Assembly: GCA_023395465.1 (NCBI GenBank)
Contig: JAEWZE010000259.1
Coordinates: 1 to 7,516 of the forward strand
Origin: Pseudomonadota bacterium
Lineage (GTDB): Bacteria; Pseudomonadota; Gammaproteobacteria; Xanthomonadales; Xanthomonadaceae
Length of the DNA: 7,516 nucleotides
Direction: 5' to 3'
Each line of letters starts with the position of its first letter. Position 1 is the first letter of the stretch. The notes beneath the pieces were generated by a model. It was not told the origin of the DNA. It saw only the letters and a list, made by a program, of their open reading frames with translations, and searched no databases. The position numbers and the translations under genes are program-made. Below are positions 1 through 6,032 of the stretch, piece after piece.

Positions 1-5
1 GGCGC

Positions 6-19
6 GGGGGGGGGGGGGG
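6..19. repeat. Homopolymeric G14 tract
   Basis: Fourteen consecutive G lie at 6-19, followed after one C by five more G (21-25). Such runs can slip during replication, but this one is at the extreme edge of the window and could be a sequencing or assembly artefact. It is 174 bp upstream of the KAS start codon. I see no gene in 1-192. Confidence 0.85.
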
Positions 20-192
20 CGGGGGCGAACGCCGTCGTCCGCGGCTGTCACGCGTCCGCAACCTGCGTTCTATCCGCGCCGCGGTTTTCGGTGATACCGT
101 CAGCGCGCGCATTGTGCTTTTGGATCCGGGCGCGCTGGGAACAGGGAAGACAATCTGGTGCGTCCCGAGGTCACTGATCGGGATGGACACGC

Positions 193-1470
193 ATGGCGAT
201 GGAAGATGTCGCGATCACCGGCATGGGCGTTGTTTCGCCCATCGGGTTGAACGTGCCCGAGGCGGAAGCCTCGTTGCGGACGGGGGCGTCCGGGATTCGC
301 CTGTACGAGGCGCCGCCGATCCGCAAGCTGTTCGCGGCGGGCGCGATCCCGGTGCAGTTCGAGGAAGCGTTCCCCAAGCTCGAGCGTCCGTTCCTGGATC
401 GCGTCCAGCAGATGGCGATCCTCGCCGCGCGCCAGGCGATCGCGCAGGCCGGGCTGGAGGAATTCTCCGCCTACGGCGAGCGTGCGGGCCTTTATTACGG
501 CAACGTCAACGGCGGCACCGCGACCGGGCTGGAGTGGTTCCAGCAGCTGCTGCTCGAGGGCCGGCAGCGTTCGCGGCCGTGGACCTCGATGGCGATCATG
601 GGCAATGGCGGCGGCGCGCAGATCGCGATCCGCCACCGCATCACCGGCCCGGTCATCACCAGCGCCAGCGCCTGCGCCTCCTCGGGCGTGTCGATCGGCG
701 AGGCGGGCCGCGCGATCGCGCGCGGCGACCTCGACATCGCCGTGGCCGGCGGCGCGGAAGGGTCGCTGACCTCGCTGGTGCTGGGCACCTTCGACGGCAC
801 CCGCGCGATGGCCGAACCCGATCCTGACGATCCGTCCACGACCTGCCGTCCATTCTCCAAGCAGCGTACCGGCCTGGTGCTGGGCGAAGGAGCGGCTTTC
901 GTGATCCTGGAAAACGCCAGGCTCGCGCGCGAACGCGGGGCGCAGGTGCTGGGCTACCTCAGCGGCTACGCCTGCACCAACGACGCCCATCACATCGGCA
1001 TGCCCGACTCGCGCGGCCAGGTGGCGGCGCTGCGCTCGGCCGTGGCTTCGGCAGGGCTGCGTCCGGCCGACATCGCCTACGTCAACGCCCACGCCACCGC
1101 CACCCGCGGCGGCGACGAGATCGAGGCCAGTTCGATCCGCGAAGTCTTCGGCGCTGGACCCGGCGATGCCGCGGTCTCGTCCACCAAATCCGTCCACGGC
1201 CACCTGCTGGGAGGCGCCAGCGCGCTCGAGTTCGTGCTGACCCTGCTGGCGATGCGGATCGGCGTGGCCCCGGCGAGCGCCCACCTGGGCGAGCCGGACG
1301 AGGCCTGCGCCGTCAACCACGTCGGGCCCGCCCCGCGCGCCATGCCGATCCCGCATGCGCTGTCGTTCTCCTGCGGTTTCGGCGGCACCAATGCCGCGCT
1401 CGTGATTTCCAGTACCCCCCGGCAATCGCCACCCCGCCCACAAGGAGAGCTTCCATGCACCACACCCTGA
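193..1470 (+). CDS. Beta-ketoacyl-ACP synthase (KAS I/II, FabF-like), probably dedicated to the adjacent lipid-signal locus
   Basis: A 425-residue thiolase-fold condensing enzyme of the FabF/FabB type, cytoplasmic, expected to extend an acyl-ACP by two carbons with malonyl-ACP. The catalytic triad is visible: Cys161 in SASACASSG, His300 in NAHATAT and His337 in TKSVHGHLLGG, with Lys332 of the TKS motif. The glycine-rich end CGFGGTN (394-400) is typical. Length is close to FabF (about 410); the extra C-terminal tail comes from reading through the start of the next gene. The ATG at 193 is preceded by GGATGGA (181-187); ATG 199 is an in-frame alternative. It overlaps the RpfF-like gene by 16 bp, so the two are probably one translationally coupled operon. 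NAHATAT differs slightly from the usual NAHGT, and together with the genomic context this argues for a specialised KAS rather than housekeeping FabF. Family assignment is secure; the substrate is not. Confidence 0.93.
   Translation: MAMEDVAITGMGVVSPIGLNVPEAEASLRTGASGIRLYEAPPIRKLFAAGAIPVQFEEAFPKLERPFLDRVQQMAILAARQAIAQAGLEEFSAYGERAGLYYGNVNGGTATGLEWFQQLLLEGRQRSRPWTSMAIMGNGGGAQIAIRHRITGPVITSASACASSGVSIGEAGRAIARGDLDIAVAGGAEGSLTSLVLGTFDGTRAMAEPDPDDPSTTCRPFSKQRTGLVLGEGAAFVILENARLARERGAQVLGYLSGYACTNDAHHIGMPDSRGQVAALRSAVASAGLRPADIAYVNAHATATRGGDEIEASSIREVFGAGPGDAAVSSTKSVHGHLLGGASALEFVLTLLAMRIGVAPASAHLGEPDEACAVNHVGPAPRAMPIPHALSFSCGFGGTNAALVISSTPRQSPPRPQGELPCTTP
1442..1447 (+). promoter_or_regulatory. 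Shine-Dalgarno of the RpfF-like gene inside the KAS coding sequence
   Basis: A perfect AAGGAG lies 7 nt before ATG 1455 and within the last codons of the KAS gene, whose TGA is at 1468-1470. It fixes the start of the downstream gene and gives the 16-bp overlap, an arrangement that fits translational coupling of the two enzymes. Confidence 0.8.
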
Positions 1471-2363
1471 CCGCCAACCGTGCCGCCCCCAGACGCGTCA
1501 GCACCCAGATCCGCCAGCTGGCCGAACGGACGCTGTGGGTCAACGTCTCGCCCGATGCCTCGGGCGTCCACAACTTCACGCCCGCGCTGGTGGACGAGTT
1601 CCACGAACTGATCGACGAGCTGCGGATCCCGGACGCCGTCGCCGGCGCCATCGGCCACCCGCCGCCGTACGCGGTGATCCAGTCCAGCCACCCGGACTAC
1701 TTCAGCCAGGGCGGCGACCTGCGCTTCTTCCTGCAGTGCATCCGGCGCGGCGACGTGCAGCGCCTGCGCGAGTACTCGATGCGCTGCCTCGACGCGATCG
1801 TCGCCTGGTCGACCGAGTTCAAGGGCCGGATGGCCACCATCTCGCTGGTACAGGGACGGGCGCTGGGCGGCGGCTTCGAGCTGGCGCTCGCGGCCGACCA
1901 CATCATCGCCGAGGAGCAGAGCAGCTTCGGCTTTCCCGAGATCATGTTCGGCCTGTTCCCGTGCAGCGGCGCGATGGGCCTGCTGTGCGAGCGCATGGCG
2001 CCGAAGGCAGCCGAGAAGCTGATGACCAACAAGAAGGTCTACAGCGCCGCGCAGTTGCTGGAGATGGGGCTGGTCGACGAGGTCGTCCCGCAGGGTTCTG
2101 GCGAGCTGGCCGTGGAGCGCTACATCCGCGAGCACGCCTCGCGTCGCAAGGCGCGGATGATGGTGCGCCAGGCGGTGCGCCGCAGCGCCGGCATCGACTA
2201 CGCCGAAGGCAGGCGCGTGGTCGAGGACTGGGTGGAAGCGGCGATGCAGCTCACGGCCGAGGAAGTGCGCGCGATGGAAATGCTGATCCTGATGCAGGCC
2301 GGCGAGCAGCAGGGCGCGGCGGCGGTCGCGGAACCTCCGGCGGCCGTGGCCCGGGTGGCCTGA
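1455..2363 (+). CDS. RpfF-like DSF synthase family protein (enoyl-CoA hydratase/crotonase fold)
   Basis: A 302-residue crotonase-fold protein that resembles Xanthomonas RpfF, the bifunctional 3-hydroxyacyl-ACP dehydratase/thioesterase making cis-2-unsaturated diffusible signal factor (DSF). Seen directly: the oxyanion-hole segments SQGGDL (84-89) and ALGGGF (136-141), and both catalytic glutamates, Glu142 (GGGFE) and Glu162 (FPE), at nearly the same positions as RpfF Glu141/Glu161. YSAAQLLEMGLVDEVVP (196-212) and WVEAAMQL (259-266, with the pocket Trp) also match the family. The segment after FPE reads LFPCSGAM where RpfF, from memory, has LFPGMGAY, so the acyl pocket may differ. The C-terminus carries an extra Ala/Pro-rich tail (about 286-302). 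Start chosen from AAGGAG. It is downstream of and overlapping the KAS, and convergent with the RpfC-like kinase. From recalled sequence it is clearly diverged from Xanthomonas RpfF, so I treat it as an RpfF paralogue and give no symbol. A general enoyl-CoA hydratase is the less likely alternative. Confidence 0.85.
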   Translation: MHHTLTANRAAPRRVSTQIRQLAERTLWVNVSPDASGVHNFTPALVDEFHELIDELRIPDAVAGAIGHPPPYAVIQSSHPDYFSQGGDLRFFLQCIRRGDVQRLREYSMRCLDAIVAWSTEFKGRMATISLVQGRALGGGFELALAADHIIAEEQSSFGFPEIMFGLFPCSGAMGLLCERMAPKAAEKLMTNKKVYSAAQLLEMGLVDEVVPQGSGELAVERYIREHASRRKARMMVRQAVRRSAGIDYAEGRRVVEDWVEAAMQLTAEEVRAMEMLILMQAGEQQGAAAVAEPPAAVARVA

Positions 2364-2497
2364 GCCTGGCGACCCGGGGCCCGTTCGTTCCGCAGGCGGC
2401 CTGGCCGGCTGCGCGCAAGCGCCAGGCGCGGTCCAACGCCGGCGCCGGCCCGTCTTCCGCCTGCGGGAGAGGGCGGATGGGGATCGGCTGCGCGCGT

Positions 2498-2524
2498 CCG
2501 CGCCCGCCGCTGCCGGCGGCGCGG
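2498..2524. terminator. GC hairpin between convergent RpfF-like and RpfC-like genes
   Basis: An 11-bp stem (left arm 2498-2509 with one bulged C, tetranucleotide loop CTGC 2510-2513, right arm 2514-2524) lies 134 bp after the RpfF-like stop and one base from the end of the kinase gene. Neither side has a T-tract, so it may slow polymerase from both directions or protect the 3' ends rather than act as a textbook intrinsic terminator. A perfect 12-bp palindrome (2438-2449) lies in the same gap. I see nothing else in 2364-2525. Confidence 0.45.
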
Positions 2525-2525
2525 A

Positions 2526-4631
2526 TCAGTCGTTGACCGCGGCCTGCGTCGCGAAGGCCAGCCGCAGGTCGTCCAGCGACTGGCAGCTCTTGGCCACGCA
2601 CACGTCCAGGTCCTCGTGCCAGCGCTCCGCGCTGCCGGTGAGCGTGTCGTGGGTCATGGTCATCAGCCGGTCCGCCAGGTGCGCCAGGCGCACCGCGCCC
2701 AGGCTCAGCGCCACGCCCTTGAGCGCGTGTGCATGCTTGTGCATGCCGGGCAGGTCGCCACCGTCGATGGCCTCGGCCATGGCCTGGTGCAGGGCATGGA
2801 TGTCGCCGATGCCGTCGGCGACCACCGCGTGCAGGAATTCGGGGCTGTCCTTGATCTCGCGCAGCTCCTCGATGGCGGTCGGGTCCAGGTATTCGACCGG
2901 CACGCCGCTGAGCGCGATCGGCCCGGCCTGGCGCTGCCGCAGCGGCTCGGACACCGGCCGCGCCTCGTCCGGGAACACGCTGGCGATGGCCTCGCGGATC
3001 TTCTCGAACGTCAGCGGCTTGTAGATCACGCCGTTGGCGCCGAGGTCCTCGAGCAGGCGCGTGGTCATCGCCGTGGTGTCGGCGGTGATGAAGAAGGTTG
3101 GCGCCAGCTGCACGCGGCTGTAGGCGTAGGTCTGGTAGACCACGGCGCCGTTGACGTCGTCCATGTTGTAGTCGAGGAAGATGACGTCGTAGGTGTTGGC
3201 GCTGAGCATCACGATCGCTTCGTGGCCGCTCTCCACCGCCGTCACCTGGTGTCCGTACTTGAGCAGCATCTCCCGCAGCAGGGACAGGTTGGTGGCGTTG
3301 TCGTCGGCCACCAGCACGCGCTTGCCGGCCACGCAGGACGGCGCCGCATTGGCCACCGCCGTCTCCGCCGCCGGGCTGGCATCGACCGGCAGCCGCAGTT
3401 CGAAGAAGAACGTGCTGCCGCGGCCGCGCGCGCTGTCGACCTGCAGTTGCCCGCCCATGCGCCGCACCAGCTCGCTGGCGATCGAGGTGCCCAGGCCGGT
3501 GCCGCCGTAGCGCCGTGCCGGGCCGCTCTCGACCTGGAAGAAGGGCTGGAAGATCTTCTCGTGGTAGGCCGGATCGATGCCGATGCCGGTGTCCGACACC
3601 GCGAAGCGGATCCGGTACGCCGTGTCGGTGGCCTCGAGCAGCCGCACCTCCAGCGTGACCGAGCCCTGCTCGGTGAACTTCACCGCATTGCCGGCCAGGT
3701 TGGTCAGGATCGACACCAGTTCCTGGTGGCGCCCGACCACCGGCAGCTTGATCCGCTCATCGAAGTCGAGCTCCACCGCCAGCGGCTTGGCGCCGACGAT
3801 CGAGCGGATCGAGCCGATGACCTGGGTTGCGGTGAAGGCCAGGCTGAAGGTTTCGGCCACCTGGCTGCGGTCGCCGCCGTGCACCGCGATCTTGGACAGG
3901 TCCAGGAGCTGCTTGATCTCCGAGTCCAGGGTGGTGGCCAGGCGCTGGATCGAGCGGGCGCGGTTGACCGTCCCCGCGTCGACGGCCTCCACTTCCAGCA
4001 GCTGGGCGTCGGCGACGATGCCGGTCAGCGGCGTGCGCAGCTCGTGGCTGACCTTGGCCAGCAGCTGCGATTTGGCGCGGCTGTCGAACTCGGCCGCCTC
4101 GCGCGCGGCGTTGATGCGCCGGACCAGGCTGGCCGCGTACAGCGGCACCACCAGCAGCAGCAGCGCGTGTGAGGCCGCGAACAGCAGGTTGCCCTGCCAG
4201 GTCGGCGAGGTCATCACCACCACGCCGAAGCCGACCAGCGAGAACGCCTGGCAGATGTGCATGGCCATGGTGCCCACGCGGAAGCCGAAGCCGAGCGTGG
4301 TGAACAGGTAGAAGGCCACGAAGACCATCGACGAGCCGCCGGCGAAGTACATCCACGCCGACAGGATCAGCGGGTCGATCACCGCGGTGATCACCACCAG
4401 GTCGCGCGAGGCCAGCCACTGCGGGTGCGCCGCCAGCCAGCGCGCGAGCGCGGCATAGGCGATGTAGCCCGAGAGCATGCCCAGCACCAGCCCGTCGCCG
4501 GTGGCCGGGCGCGAGGCGCCGAACCAGTGCACGCAGGCGATCGTGACGGCGACCAGCACGCCGAAGCTGAGCCGGAAATTCGCCTGCGCGATGACGCTCC
4601 TGTTCGCCTCGTGGCTGCCCGCCGGGTCCAT
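2526..4631 (-). CDS. RpfC-like membrane hybrid sensor histidine kinase (TM-HisKA-HATPase-REC-HPt)
   Basis: A 701-residue inner-membrane hybrid kinase. After a short N-terminus (about 19 residues) come five or six hydrophobic segments (about 20-37, 47-64, 78-97, 102-118, 122-140, 148-169). Next are HisKA with His196 (KVSHELRTP), an HATPase domain with N-box NLAGNAVKFT (311-320), DTGIG (347-351) and GGTGLG (376-381), a receiver with acidic pair Asp443/444, phospho-acceptor Asp487 and Lys538, and an HPt domain with His635 (HAHALKG). A full His-Asp-His relay is therefore intact. Domain order, length and the membrane-domain end (SPTWQ...VVPLY..SLVR, 142-170) match Xanthomonas RpfC, the DSF sensor. 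ATG 4631 is chosen because GAGGG lies 7 nt upstream and membrane segments follow; the frame stays open upstream but with non-protein-like sequence. It is convergent to the RpfF-like gene and divergent from the ACP. No RpfG is adjacent. The ligand is inferred, not shown. Confidence 0.92.
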   Translation of the reverse strand: MDPAGSHEANRSVIAQANFRLSFGVLVAVTIACVHWFGASRPATGDGLVLGMLSGYIAYAALARWLAAHPQWLASRDLVVITAVIDPLILSAWMYFAGGSSMVFVAFYLFTTLGFGFRVGTMAMHICQAFSLVGFGVVVMTSPTWQGNLLFAASHALLLLVVPLYAASLVRRINAAREAAEFDSRAKSQLLAKVSHELRTPLTGIVADAQLLEVEAVDAGTVNRARSIQRLATTLDSEIKQLLDLSKIAVHGGDRSQVAETFSLAFTATQVIGSIRSIVGAKPLAVELDFDERIKLPVVGRHQELVSILTNLAGNAVKFTEQGSVTLEVRLLEATDTAYRIRFAVSDTGIGIDPAYHEKIFQPFFQVESGPARRYGGTGLGTSIASELVRRMGGQLQVDSARGRGSTFFFELRLPVDASPAAETAVANAAPSCVAGKRVLVADDNATNLSLLREMLLKYGHQVTAVESGHEAIVMLSANTYDVIFLDYNMDDVNGAVVYQTYAYSRVQLAPTFFITADTTAMTTRLLEDLGANGVIYKPLTFEKIREAIASVFPDEARPVSEPLRQRQAGPIALSGVPVEYLDPTAIEELREIKDSPEFLHAVVADGIGDIHALHQAMAEAIDGGDLPGMHKHAHALKGVALSLGAVRLAHLADRLMTMTHDTLTGSAERWHEDLDVCVAKSCQSLDDLRLAFATQAAVND

Positions 4632-4665
4632 TACAATGCCCTCAACGTCCCATTGCTGTTGTTCG

Positions 4666-4690
4666 TTCCGGTCGGAAGTCCTGATTTCCG
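4666..4690. promoter_or_regulatory. Inverted-repeat half-sites in the kinase/ACP divergent promoter region
   Basis: The 93-bp gap between the divergent kinase and ACP genes contains TTCCG (4666-4670), CGGAA (4673-4677) and TTCCG (4686-4690). These form two overlapping inverted repeats, one with a 2-bp and one with an 8-bp spacer. Their position between two divergent starts suggests an operator controlling both genes. The binding protein is unknown, and I could not place convincing -10/-35 boxes for either gene. Confidence 0.35.
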
Positions 4691-4724
4691 GCACGCAGGA
4701 ACCGGGCCAGCGAGGACATGACAG

Positions 4725-4988
4725 GTGTCCCGCATGGAAAACTCCGCCATTCTGCGTCGTCTGACCGAAATGCTTCAAGAACGGGTCGGATCGACCGAAG
4801 TTCCCATTAGCGCACAGACGCGGCTCCAGGAACTGGGCATCGATTCCATCATCCAGGTCGACATCATGCTCGACCTCGAAAGCGAGCTGGACTTCACGTT
4901 CAAGAACATGTCCCTGCCCAAGGACCCGACGGTCGAGCAGATCGTCGCCCTGATCCAGGACAGCATGGGCCGCGACCAGCCGGCGTAG
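4725..4988 (+). CDS. Discrete acyl carrier protein
   Basis: An 87-residue (84 if ATG 4734 is used) acidic four-helix carrier protein. The phosphopantetheine site is Ser41 in the motif LGIDSI (37-42), followed by the acidic recognition helix (QVDIMLDLESELDF). Length is typical of stand-alone ACPs. It differs from housekeeping AcpP (usual motif GADSLD) and so looks like a specialised ACP. The GTG at 4725 has GAGGA (4712-4716) 8 nt upstream; ATG 4734 has only a weak AGG. It is transcribed away from the kinase and lies in the same locus as the KAS and RpfF-like enzyme, which are exactly the enzyme types that act on acyl-ACP. By inference it is their carrier, loaded by a phosphopantetheinyl transferase encoded elsewhere. 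The family is secure; the pathway is inferred. Confidence 0.9.
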   Translation: MSRMENSAILRRLTEMLQERVGSTEVPISAQTRLQELGIDSIIQVDIMLDLESELDFTFKNMSLPKDPTVEQIVALIQDSMGRDQPA

Positions 4989-5193
4989 GCGGACTTCGCG
5001 CGCTCCAGGACCGGCCGCGACGAATGCACGAGGCAGGGGTGGAGGCCTGCGCCGGCCGTTATGGCCACGGAGGAAACGAACGGGACGCAAACGCCTGGCC
5101 CCGGGACGAGGCGACGACGGGTTCGTTCGGTGTCGGGAATGGGCCGACCGGCGTTCGACCGGTCCGGCAACGCCACGAAGGGCGCGCGGCAGA

Positions 5194-5270
5194 TGGTGGC
5201 TATGGGTGGACTCGAACCACCGACCCCAGCATTATGAGTGCTGTGCTCTAACCGGCTGAGCTACATAGCC
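5194..5270 (-). tRNA. tRNA-Met (CAU), elongator type
   Basis: A complete 77-nt tRNA on the minus strand. The acceptor stem GGCTATG pairs with CATAGCC, discriminator A precedes an encoded CCA (5194-5196), the D-arm has AGCTCAG, and the TTCGAGT loop lies in a GGTGG/CCACC T-stem. The anticodon arm CAGCA/TGCTG carries loop CTCATAA, with the CAU anticodon at 5234-5236. By recollection it matches E. coli elongator tRNA-Met rather than initiator tRNA (first pair G-C here, not mismatched) or tRNA-Ile2 (different acceptor stem). Its 3' end points toward the ACP/KAS locus. Confidence 0.95.
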
Positions 5271-5300
5271 AACGGCCCGCCGCAGGGCGGCGAGCCGCGT

Positions 5301-5329
5301 ATTGTCCGGGGATGGAGGCGCCGCGTCAA
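5301..5329 (-). promoter_or_regulatory. Sigma-70 promoter of tRNA-Met
   Basis: Read on the minus strand, TTGACG (5329-5324) is followed by a 17-bp spacer and GACAAT (5306-5301). A GC-rich discriminator (ACGCGGC) follows, as is usual for stable-RNA promoters under stringent control. Transcription would start near 5294, about two dozen bases before the mature tRNA, with a small GC hairpin in the leader. Confidence 0.65.
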
Positions 5330-5344
5330 CGCCGGTCCCCCGGG

Positions 5345-5362
5345 CTGTCACTTTCGTGACAG
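5345..5362. promoter_or_regulatory. Perfect inverted repeat upstream of rppH
   Basis: CTGTCAC (5345-5351), TTTC, then GTGACAG (5356-5362) form a perfect 7-bp dyad 43 bp before the rppH start. It sits between the tRNA promoter and rppH and could be an operator or a small hairpin in the leader. The right arm contains GTGACA, one mismatch from a -35 box, but no well-spaced -10 follows. Function unassigned. Confidence 0.35.
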
Positions 5363-5404
5363 TCGTGGCAGAGTCGGGGGCAGTAGATCTTTGGAGTCCG
5401 CATC

Positions 5405-5983
5405 GTGATCGATCCGGACGGGTATCGCCCCAATGTCGGCATCGTGCTGATGCATCCGGACGGCCGCGTCTTCTGGGCGCGGCGGGTGCGGCGCGATGGC
5501 TGGCAGTTCCCGCAGGGCGGGATGAACAGCGACGAGACGCCCATCGAGGCGATGTATCGCGAGTTGCGGGAGGAAACCGGCCTGCTGCCCGACCACGTGG
5601 CGGTGCTCGGCGTGACCCCCGGCTGGCTGCGCTACCGGCTGCCCCGCAACGCCATCCGCCGCAACGACCGGGTCGTGTGCATCGGCCAGAAGCAGGTCTG
5701 GTTCCTGCTCCAGTTCACCGGGGCCGAGAGCGACCTGCGCCTGGACCTGACCGCCAAGCCCGAATTCGACCACTGGCGCTGGGTGGACTTCTGGTATCCG
5801 GTCGAGCACGTGGTGATGTTCAAGCGTGGTGTCTACGCCAGCGCGCTGCGCCACCTGGCGCCGTTCGCGCGGCAGATCGCCGGGCCGACGGCGATCCCGC
5901 CGGTCGTGCTGGAGCAGCGCGCCTACGAAGGTCGCCGCCGGCCGCCGCGCGGCGCGATGCGGCAGCCGGCCCGGCGCGACTAG
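5405..5983 (+). CDS. rppH: RNA pyrophosphohydrolase RppH (Nudix hydrolase)
   Basis: A 192-residue cytoplasmic Nudix hydrolase that removes pyrophosphate from the 5' end of primary transcripts, creating the monophosphate that triggers RNase E-dependent decay. The Nudix box spans residues 38-60 (Gly38, Glu44, REL.EE.GL at 52-60). The start MIDPDGYRPNVGIV and the segments WQFPQGG (33-39), WLRYRLP, CIGQKQ.WFLLQ and PEFD.WRWV..WYPV follow E. coli RppH closely by recollection. The C-terminus is Arg/Pro-rich and somewhat longer than in E. coli (176 aa). The start codon is GTG 5405, supported by TGGAG (5392-5396) 8 nt upstream and by the conserved N-terminus. It is transcribed away from tRNA-Met and followed after 80 bp by Fur-box-controlled bfd, so it is probably its own unit. 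Confidence 0.96.
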   Translation: MIDPDGYRPNVGIVLMHPDGRVFWARRVRRDGWQFPQGGMNSDETPIEAMYRELREETGLLPDHVAVLGVTPGWLRYRLPRNAIRRNDRVVCIGQKQVWFLLQFTGAESDLRLDLTAKPEFDHWRWVDFWYPVEHVVMFKRGVYASALRHLAPFARQIAGPTAIPPVVLEQRAYEGRRRPPRGAMRQPARRD

Positions 5984-6017
5984 CGCGGTGGCCGCTGAAT
6001 ACGAGCGCTGGCAGTAT

Positions 6018-6032
6018 TGACAATCATTCTCA
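6018..6032. promoter_or_regulatory. Fur box upstream of bfd
   Basis: TGACAATCATTCTCA is a 7-1-7 dyad matching the Fur consensus TGATAATNATTATCA at 12 of 14 specified positions. It overlaps a perfect TTGACA -35 box (6017-6022); a weak -10 (CGCAAT, 6040-6045) lies 17 bp downstream. Binding of Fe-Fur here would block bfd transcription when iron is plentiful, as known for bfd in other proteobacteria. Confidence 0.82.

Noticed and set aside
113..154. TTGGAT (120-125) and GACAAT (149-154) as a KAS promoter
   Set aside because: The 23-bp spacing is too long for sigma-70, and no better-spaced pair was found in 1-192.
100..1443. A 447-codon open frame on the minus strand opposite the KAS gene
   Set aside because: The translation is Arg/Gly/Ala/His-rich with no domain pattern. 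Long antisense frames are expected opposite GC-rich genes, and the plus-strand KAS has all catalytic residues.
1077..2135. A 352-codon minus-strand frame spanning the KAS/RpfF-like junction
   Set aside because: It is an antisense shadow of two well-supported genes with no family resemblance.
2616..4172. A 518-codon open frame on the plus strand opposite the hybrid kinase
   Set aside because: Its composition (His/Gln/Val/Arg/Asp-rich, no hydrophobic core) is that of an antisense shadow, and the kinase motifs on the minus strand are complete and in order.
4632..5090. The 153 codons by which the kinase frame could extend upstream, to an ATG at 5090
   Set aside because: This stretch is antisense to the ACP gene and not protein-like. 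ATG 4631 has GAGGG 7 nt upstream and is followed by the membrane segments expected of RpfC.
5146..5164. GACCGG/CCGGTC inverted repeat as the tRNA-Met terminator
   Set aside because: Only a 6-bp stem, 30 bp past the tRNA 3' end, with no T-tract on the minus strand. In DNA this GC-rich such dyads arise by chance.
5024..5251. A 75-codon plus-strand frame over 5024-5251
   Set aside because: Its end is the antisense translation of tRNA-Met (the familiar spurious WTRTTDPSIM tail), and the rest has no recognisable pattern or ribosome binding site.
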